DNA of 11,933 nucleotides from an uncultured Clostridium sp. (GTDB taxonomy: Bacteria; Bacillota; Clostridia; Lachnospirales; Lachnospiraceae), in contig USBM01000046.1 of NCBI GenBank assembly GCA_900552885.1, positions 1-11,933 of the forward strand. The letters are read 5' to 3'. Both the position numbers and the translations under genes were made by a program. The notes beneath the pieces are model-generated. The model was not told where the DNA came from. It saw only the letters and a program-made list of their open reading frames with translations, and did not search any database. Positions 7,355 to 11,933 of this stretch are shown here, one piece after another (position 1 is the first letter of the stretch; the number at the start of each line of letters is the position of its first letter).

Positions 7355-9808
7355 ATGAAACAGAATTATACTAAAAGTGCCAATAATGCTCTGAAGTATG
7401 CAAAGAAAGTTGCACTACAATTACAACAGGAATATGTAGGAAGCGAGCACCTTCTTCTTGGTCTGATGAAGGAAAAAAGCGGTATTGCTTATGCAGTACT
7501 TACCAAGAATGGTGTAGAAGAAGAACGCTTAGAGAATCTGACCAGCCAGCTAATGATGGATCACACGAATGTAGCATTGGCGAGCAAGGCAGAATTTTCA
7601 AATAGATGCCAGGATATTTTGGCGCTAGCGGATAAGGAAGCAATGAGATTTAAAGCACAGCAGGTGGGAACGGAGCATTTATTGATTGCAATCGTTAAGC
7701 ATCCGGACAGTGTGGCATTTCGGTTGCTGACCGCGATGAACATAGCTGTTTCTAAGCTGTTTGGGGATATTTTAGCGGCAATGAGCTTAGATCCGGCAAT
7801 TGTGAAAGCGGAGATGAATGCCTTGAAATCAAAAGATAAGAAAGGTAAATCCAGCACACCAACATTGGACCAGTATTCAAGGGATTTCACGCAGTTAGCG
7901 AGGGAAGGAAAACTGGATCCTGTTGTAGGAAGAAATACGGAGATGCAGCGAGTTGTACAGATCTTAAGCAGACGTATGAAGAATAATCCTTGTTTAGTGG
8001 GAGAACCGGGAGTTGGTAAGACTGCAATTGTTGAAGGTCTGGCGCAGATGATCATTGCAGGTGATGTGCCGGAGACGGTACTTGACAAGCGGCTGTTATC
8101 TTTGGATCTTTCCGGTATGGTAGCCGGTTCAAAGTATCGTGGAGAGTTTGAAGAGAGAATTAAGAAGCTGATTGCGGAGGTAACGCAGGCAGGGAATGTT
8201 ATATTGTTTGTAGATGAGCTGCATACGTTGATTGGAGCAGGTGGCGCAGAAGGTGCCATTGATGCATCTAACATACTGAAACCGGCACTGTCCCGGGGCG
8301 AGATTCAGATGATTGGTGCAACCACGACGGCAGAATATCGCAAGTATATAGAGAAAGATGCTGCATTGGAACGCAGATTCCAGCCGGTTACTGTTCAGGA
8401 ACCAACCAGTGAAGAAGCAGAATCTATTCTGATGGGACTTCGCCCAATATATGAGTATCATCATGGATTGACAATCAGTGAAGAAGCGGTTAAAGCATGT
8501 GTAACATTATCGGTTCGTTATCTGAATGACCGTTTTTTGCCAGATAAGGCAATTGATCTGATGGATGAGGCAGCAGCTAAGAAGAGGTTGGCAGCATTTA
8601 AGATTACACCACAGATGAAACAGATTGATAAGGAATTGGCAGTGTTGAATGAAGAACTGGATCAGTCCTTTATGGAAAATGATCTGGAAACAGCCCATGA
8701 GACAAAGCTGGCAATCAAGGTATTGGAAGAGAAGCGTGACAAGCTGAAAAAACGGCATGAAAGCGCCATTAAGAGTCAGGATCTGATCCTGAATGAAGAG
8801 GATATTGCGCAGGTTGTGTCCGAGTGGACGAAGATACCGGTAAGCCGTTTACAGGAGGAAGAATCAAAGAGACTGCTTCATTTGGAGGATGAATTACACA
8901 AGCGAGTTATTGGTCAGAATGAGGCGGTAGAAGCGGTTGCTAAGGCAATTAAACGTGGCAGGGTAGGATTGAAAGATCCAAAGAGACCGATTGGCTCTTT
9001 CCTGTTCTTAGGTCCTACAGGAGTAGGTAAGACTGAATTATCGAAAGCGTTAGCAGAGACAGTATTTGGAGATGAGAAGAATCTGATCCGGGTTGATATG
9101 TCAGAATATATGGAGAAACACAGTGTATCTAAGATGATCGGATCACCTCCCGGATATGTTGGCTTTGAGGAAGGCGGACAATTAAGTGAGCAGGTCCGGA
9201 AGAATCCGTATTCCGTCATTTTGTTTGATGAGATTGAAAAAGCACATGTTGACATTTTCAATGTGTTGTTACAGATCTTAGATGACGGTCATGTCACGGA
9301 TGCACAAGGACGCAAAGTGGACTTTAAGAATACTATTATCATTATGACAAGTAATGCCGGAGCTTCCCGGATTATGGAGCCAAAGAGATTAGGATTTACA
9401 AGTGATTCTTCGGAAGCAAAAGAACATGAGAATATGAAGAATGGTGTTATGGAAGAGGTAAAACGCCTTTTTAAGCCGGAATTTTTGAATCGTATTGATG
9501 ATACGATCGTATTCCATGCACTGACGAAAGAAGAGATTAAGGAGATTGCAGATCTGCTGTTGCACAATTTTGCAAAACGTGTGAAAGAGCAGTTGGACAT
9601 TGATCTGCGCTATGGTGAAGCTGTTAGGAACTATATTTTTGAAAAGGGATATGATAAGAAATATGGTGCCCGTCCGCTCAGACGTGCCATTCAGAATGAG
9701 ATTGAAGACAAGATGGCAGAGGAAATGTTAGCTGGGAATATTCATGGTGGACAGACTGTGCGGATCTCTGTCTTGAAGTCGGGTGTGAAATTTAAAGTGA
9801 TTGAGTAA
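7355..9808 (+). CDS. clpC: ClpC, AAA+ unfoldase of the Clp protease
   Basis: ClpC is a hexameric AAA+ unfoldase that threads substrates into ClpP. The order of domains is: an N-domain with two Clp-N repeats (about 1-150); AAA1 with Walker A GEPGVGKT (216-223) and Walker B around D287-E288; a short coiled-coil middle domain (about 431-470); and AAA2 with Walker A GPTGVGKT (553-560), pore loop GYVGF and Walker B D625-E626. The LGF loop (679-681) is the ClpP-docking motif, and the C-terminal domain includes GARPLRRAIQ. The short middle domain and the LGF loop point to ClpC, not ClpB. There is no N-terminal zinc finger as in ClpE. I chose ATG 7355 because GGAG lies 6 nt upstream, the 817-residue product has the ClpC length, and homology begins there. 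The frame is open 45 codons further, to ATG 7220. ctsR, mcsA and mcsB are not adjacent. Confidence 0.94.
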   Translation: MKQNYTKSANNALKYAKKVALQLQQEYVGSEHLLLGLMKEKSGIAYAVLTKNGVEEERLENLTSQLMMDHTNVALASKAEFSNRCQDILALADKEAMRFKAQQVGTEHLLIAIVKHPDSVAFRLLTAMNIAVSKLFGDILAAMSLDPAIVKAEMNALKSKDKKGKSSTPTLDQYSRDFTQLAREGKLDPVVGRNTEMQRVVQILSRRMKNNPCLVGEPGVGKTAIVEGLAQMIIAGDVPETVLDKRLLSLDLSGMVAGSKYRGEFEERIKKLIAEVTQAGNVILFVDELHTLIGAGGAEGAIDASNILKPALSRGEIQMIGATTTAEYRKYIEKDAALERRFQPVTVQEPTSEEAESILMGLRPIYEYHHGLTISEEAVKACVTLSVRYLNDRFLPDKAIDLMDEAAAKKRLAAFKITPQMKQIDKELAVLNEELDQSFMENDLETAHETKLAIKVLEEKRDKLKKRHESAIKSQDLILNEEDIAQVVSEWTKIPVSRLQEEESKRLLHLEDELHKRVIGQNEAVEAVAKAIKRGRVGLKDPKRPIGSFLFLGPTGVGKTELSKALAETVFGDEKNLIRVDMSEYMEKHSVSKMIGSPPGYVGFEEGGQLSEQVRKNPYSVILFDEIEKAHVDIFNVLLQILDDGHVTDAQGRKVDFKNTIIIMTSNAGASRIMEPKRLGFTSDSSEAKEHENMKNGVMEEVKRLFKPEFLNRIDDTIVFHALTKEEIKEIADLLLHNFAKRVKEQLDIDLRYGEAVRNYIFEKGYDKKYGARPLRRAIQNEIEDKMAEEMLAGNIHGGQTVRISVLKSGVKFKVIE

Positions 9809-9818
9809 TTAATAAAAA

Positions 9819-9868
9819 ATTCACTGGAAAAAATATACCACATATTGTATACTATAGACACAGTGAAT
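9819..9868 (+). promoter_or_regulatory. Candidate promoter enclosed in nested inverted repeats
   Basis: A possible -10 box TATACT (9848-9853) sits 17 nt after a weak -35, TGGAAA (9825-9830). The segment is bounded by a perfect 8-bp inverted repeat, ATTCACTG (9819-9826) and CAGTGAAT (9861-9868). A smaller repeat lies inside it, TATAC (9834-9838) and GTATA (9847-9851). There is no U-tract, so this is not an intrinsic terminator for clpC. It could be the regulated promoter of the downstream small gene and radA. The -35 match is poor, so the promoter call is tentative, but the repeats are directly visible. Confidence 0.4.
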
Positions 9869-9870
9869 GG

Positions 9871-9900
9871 TTTCTTTTGTGGTAATAGGCACAAGAGAAA
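9871..9900 (+). other. Leader stem-loop upstream of the 136-residue gene
   Basis: TTTCTTTTGTG (9871-9881) pairs with CACAAGAGAAA (9890-9900) over 11 positions with one G-U pair and an 8-nt loop. No U-tract follows. The stem ends 22 nt before AGGAGG (9923-9928). It lies downstream of the candidate promoter, so it would be in the 5' untranslated region, where it could protect the mRNA or influence translation. The function is inferred from position only. Confidence 0.5.
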
Positions 9901-9936
9901 CATGCGAATCAGAAGAAAGCACAGGAGGATAAAGAG

Positions 9937-10347
9937 ATGGCAGTAGTAAGCGAACTGATTAAGGAAGAGAACGGAACTCTGAGTTTTGGTAATTATGAGT
10001 TGGATTCTAAGACTAAGTTAGATGGATTTGAATTCAAAGGAGATAAGTATAAGGTTAAGACGTTTAAAGAGATTACAAAGCTTGAGAAGAATGGTTCTTT
10101 TGTATATGAATCAGTTCCGGGTACCGCAGTACATGGATTTGATGCATCAGATAATACCGTTGAATTCCAAGTGGAGGGCACAGAGGATTCCCAGATTACT
10201 TTGGAATTAGAAGCAGGACAGGAGTATGTTACAGTTATAGATGGTACAAGTGCAGGTTCCGTGAAGACAAACTTAGGTGGCAAGTTGAACCTAAGTGTAG
10301 AATTGAATCCGGGACAGGTTTCTACCATTAAGATTGAGAAGTTATAA
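9937..10347 (+). CDS. Conserved small all-beta protein of unknown function
   Basis: I do not recognise a function for this 136-residue protein. It has no signal peptide, membrane segment or cysteine, so it should be soluble and cytoplasmic. It is rich in Val, Thr, Gly and alternating hydrophobic residues, typical of beta sheet. The first half contains GNYELDSKTK, EITKLEKNGSFVYESVPGTA and VHGFDASDN. The second half ends in an SVKTNLGGKLNLSVEL-like strand pair, which resembles a small beta-sandwich. I recall similar Lachnospiraceae proteins being labelled endosialidase in databases, but at this size and with no catalytic motif the sequence does not support that activity. AGGAGG (9923-9928) lies 8 nt before the ATG. 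The gene has its own leader after clpC, and its stop is 11 nt before radA, so it is probably co-expressed with radA. Confidence 0.85.
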   Translation: MAVVSELIKEENGTLSFGNYELDSKTKLDGFEFKGDKYKVKTFKEITKLEKNGSFVYESVPGTAVHGFDASDNTVEFQVEGTEDSQITLELEAGQEYVTVIDGTSAGSVKTNLGGKLNLSVELNPGQVSTIKIEKL

Positions 10348-10358
10348 AGGAGATTTAT

Positions 10359-11714
10359 ATGGCTAAGGCAAAACAGATCTATTTTTGCCAGGAGTGTGGA
10401 TATGAATCGGCTAAGTGGCTCGGACAATGTCCGGGATGTAAGAATTGGAATACTTTTGTAGAAGAGAAGTTAGTAGTAGGCGTTGATAAGCATTCTGGGA
10501 AAACAACAGAGGCGGCAACGCCTACTAGCATTTTACAGGTCACTACATCTGAGAATACACGCATTGGCACAGGAATGAAAGAATTAGACCGGGTATTAGG
10601 GGGAGGAATTGTGACAGGTTCTCTGACATTGGTAGGTGGTGATCCGGGAATCGGAAAGTCAACATTGTTGTTACAGGTGTGTCGGAATCTGACAGCGGCT
10701 GAGCACAAAGTGTTATATGTATCTGGTGAGGAATCCTTGCAACAGATCAAGATTCGGGCAGAACGGTTAGGCGGATTCACGAAGGATATGCTGTTGTTGT
10801 GTGAGACGAATTTAGATGCGATCGAAGGTGGTATTGCGAAGATCATGCCGGAGGTTGTAGTGATTGATTCAATCCAGACTATGTATTTAGAAGGGGTTGC
10901 AAGTGGGGCAGGAAGCGTATCGCAGGTGCGTGAGGTAACCGGAAGACTTATGAGGGTTGCAAAACAGTTAGGAATTGCAATTTTTATTGTTGGACATGTA
11001 ACGAAAGAGGGAACGGTAGCAGGCCCTAGGACGTTGGAACATATGGTAGACACTGTATTGTATTTTGAAGGTGAGAAAAATGCATTATACCGCATTTTAC
11101 GCGGTGTAAAGAACCGGTTTGGATCTACCAATGAGATCGGCGTTTTTGAGATGAAGGACAATGGTCTGTATGAGGTGGAGAATCCATCACAGGTTATGTT
11201 GAATGGGCGTCCGCTTGACGCAGCAGGTTCTGTTGTAGTTTGTTCGATGGAAGGAACCAGACCGATCCTGATTGAGATACAGGCACTGGTATGTCAGTCT
11301 AATTTTAATCTTCCGAGAAGAACATCGGTTGGAATAGATTATAACCGTGTGAATCTGCTTATGGCAGTGTTAGAGAAGCGTGCAGGAATGATGCTTGCCG
11401 GTAATGATGCATATGTGAATTTAGCAGGAGGTATGAGATTAAATGAACCGGCAATTGATCTTGGAATCATTGTTGCACTTGTCTCAAGTTTCAAGAATAC
11501 TCCGGTGGATGCACATACAATTATATTTGGCGAAGTTGGATTGGCGGGGGAAGTACGTGGGGTTTCTATGGCTGCGCAACGTGTGAAGGAAGCTGCCAAG
11601 TTGGGATTTACAACGTGTATTTTGCCGAAAATCAACTGCGACAGCTTGGATTCTGTACCGGGAATGAAATTAGTTGGGGTGCAGAATATAGCAGAGGTAC
11701 TTTCATACATATAG
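10359..11714 (+). CDS. radA: DNA repair protein RadA (Sms)
   Basis: RadA is a RecA-like, DnaB-type helicase that promotes branch migration of recombination intermediates. The 451-residue length is typical. The N-terminal C4 zinc finger uses Cys10, Cys13, Cys24 and Cys27. The ATPase core has Walker A GGDPGIGKS (93-101, Lys100), a Walker B region ending in VVVIDSIQTM, and the diagnostic RadA motif KNRFG (251-255). A Lon-protease-like C-terminal domain follows from about residue 285; it is a structural domain in RadA, not an active protease. The ribosome-binding site AAAGGAG (10346-10352) overlaps the stop codon of the upstream gene, which suggests translational coupling. The clpC-radA association is well known in Firmicutes. 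A large hairpin terminator follows directly. Confidence 0.97.
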   Translation: MAKAKQIYFCQECGYESAKWLGQCPGCKNWNTFVEEKLVVGVDKHSGKTTEAATPTSILQVTTSENTRIGTGMKELDRVLGGGIVTGSLTLVGGDPGIGKSTLLLQVCRNLTAAEHKVLYVSGEESLQQIKIRAERLGGFTKDMLLLCETNLDAIEGGIAKIMPEVVVIDSIQTMYLEGVASGAGSVSQVREVTGRLMRVAKQLGIAIFIVGHVTKEGTVAGPRTLEHMVDTVLYFEGEKNALYRILRGVKNRFGSTNEIGVFEMKDNGLYEVENPSQVMLNGRPLDAAGSVVVCSMEGTRPILIEIQALVCQSNFNLPRRTSVGIDYNRVNLLMAVLEKRAGMMLAGNDAYVNLAGGMRLNEPAIDLGIIVALVSSFKNTPVDAHTIIFGEVGLAGEVRGVSMAAQRVKEAAKLGFTTCILPKINCDSLDSVPGMKLVGVQNIAEVLSYI

Positions 11715-11715
11715 A

Positions 11716-11844
11716 AAGTCGTGCGAATCTCGATATCTTTCAGATATCTCGATTACGGACTAGCGTCCTATAAAAAAGTCAGCGAACTCAAGGGGTGTAA
11801 GCAAGCTTTCACCCCTTGAGTTTCATGACTTTTTTGCACGACTT
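11716..11844. repeat. 129-nt nested inverted-repeat element, possible MITE-like repeat or structured RNA
   Basis: The ends are a perfect 9-bp inverted repeat, AAGTCGTGC (11716-11724) and GCACGACTT (11836-11844). Inside are three more hairpins in order. The first has the stem GATATCT (11732-11738) with AGATATC (11742-11748), extended by AATC/GATT. The second is GGAC-TAGC-GTCC (11757-11768). The third is the long terminator arm (11772-11835), which abuts the outer 3' arm with no gap. Together they make a tidy four-way junction. No open reading frame is present. The layout suggests either a palindromic intergenic repeat inserted just after radA or a folded RNA. No convincing target duplication is visible at the ends. 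Confidence 0.6.
11772..11835 (+). terminator. Strong two-directional intrinsic terminator after radA
   Basis: The main stem is AACTCAAGGGGTG (11785-11797) with CACCCCTTGAGTT (11810-11822), a perfect 13 bp. It is extended inward by AAG/CTT across one T-T mismatch to a CAAG loop. An outer 10-bp stem, AAAAAAGTCA (11772-11781) with TGACTTTTTT (11826-11835), gives a six-T tract on either strand. This should end transcripts of radA and also any transcript arriving from the right. Confidence 0.85.
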
Positions 11845-11874
11845 GAAGTTTGTCGATTTTTTTGAAAAAAGTTG

Positions 11875-11906
11875 TTGACAAGGGGGAATGCTTGTGATAA
11901 TATAAT
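11875..11906 (+). promoter_or_regulatory. Promoter for a gene beyond the right edge
   Basis: A consensus -35 TTGACA (11875-11880) is followed by overlapping -10 candidates: GATAAT (11896-11901, spacer 15, with an extended TG), TAATAT (11898-11903, spacer 17) and TATAAT (11901-11906, spacer 20). Upstream T and A runs (11857-11870) resemble an UP element. The remaining 27 bases to the edge hold no recognisable coding start, so the target gene is unseen. Confidence 0.6.
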
Positions 11907-11933
11907 CACTGTTGCGGCGCTAATGAGTAACAA

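Noticed and set aside
9937..10347. Endosialidase function for the 136-residue protein
   Set aside because: It is far too small for a sialidase and shows no Asp-box or catalytic motif. I regard the recalled database label as unreliable.
10379..11161. Long minus-strand open frame (260 codons) opposite radA
   Set aside because: It lies entirely within radA and has no recognisable domain or start signal.
11846..11874. T-run/A-run hairpin (11857-11870) as a second terminator
   Set aside because: The stem is only A-T pairs with almost no loop and overlaps the upstream part of a good promoter. It is better read as an AT-rich UP-like element.
11907..11933. Start of a tRNA or rRNA gene after the final promoter
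   Set aside because: Only 27 bases remain, and none match a tRNA acceptor stem or a conserved rRNA leader that I can recognise.

Overview
The window looks like chromosomal core sequence from a moderately AT-rich Clostridia member, most likely a Lachnospiraceae. This rests on the strong AGGAGG ribosome-binding sites, the clostridial form of PurN, the clpC/radA neighbourhood and a small all-beta protein that I associate with this family. All recognised genes are on the + strand. I see no transposase, phage gene, CRISPR array, tRNA or rRNA. The organism assignment is an inference.

Region 1 (1-4102) is a chaperone pair. It holds a large TPR-repeat protein whose 5' end lies outside the window, then an HscC-type Hsp70. 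The Hsp70 frame stops after the beta substrate-binding domain, and its helical lid continues in the -1 frame. Joining the frames at the stop gives about 557 residues, the normal HscC length, so the gene is split by a single-base frame change.

Region 2 (4103-7165) is a purine biosynthesis operon, purM-purN-purD (steps 5, 3 and 2 of IMP synthesis). Each gene has a good ribosome-binding site, and the operon starts at a near-consensus promoter (TTTACA-N17-TATAAT). A 14-bp inverted repeat straddles the -10 box and the predicted start. It can fold only in transcripts that read through from upstream.

Region 3 (7166-11714) is a proteostasis and DNA-repair block. It holds clpC (translation most likely from 7355), a 136-residue protein of unknown function, and radA. 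It resembles the Bacillus ctsR-mcsA-mcsB-clpC-radA locus, but ctsR, mcsA and mcsB are not beside clpC and the unknown gene sits between clpC and radA. The unknown gene has its own leader with two inverted repeats, and radA is probably translationally coupled to it.

Region 4 (11715-11933) contains a 129-nt element of nested inverted repeats that starts 2 nt after the radA stop. It can fold into a four-way junction, one arm of which is a strong two-directional terminator. A promoter for an unseen + strand gene follows. This element and the split HscC are the two observations most worth following up.
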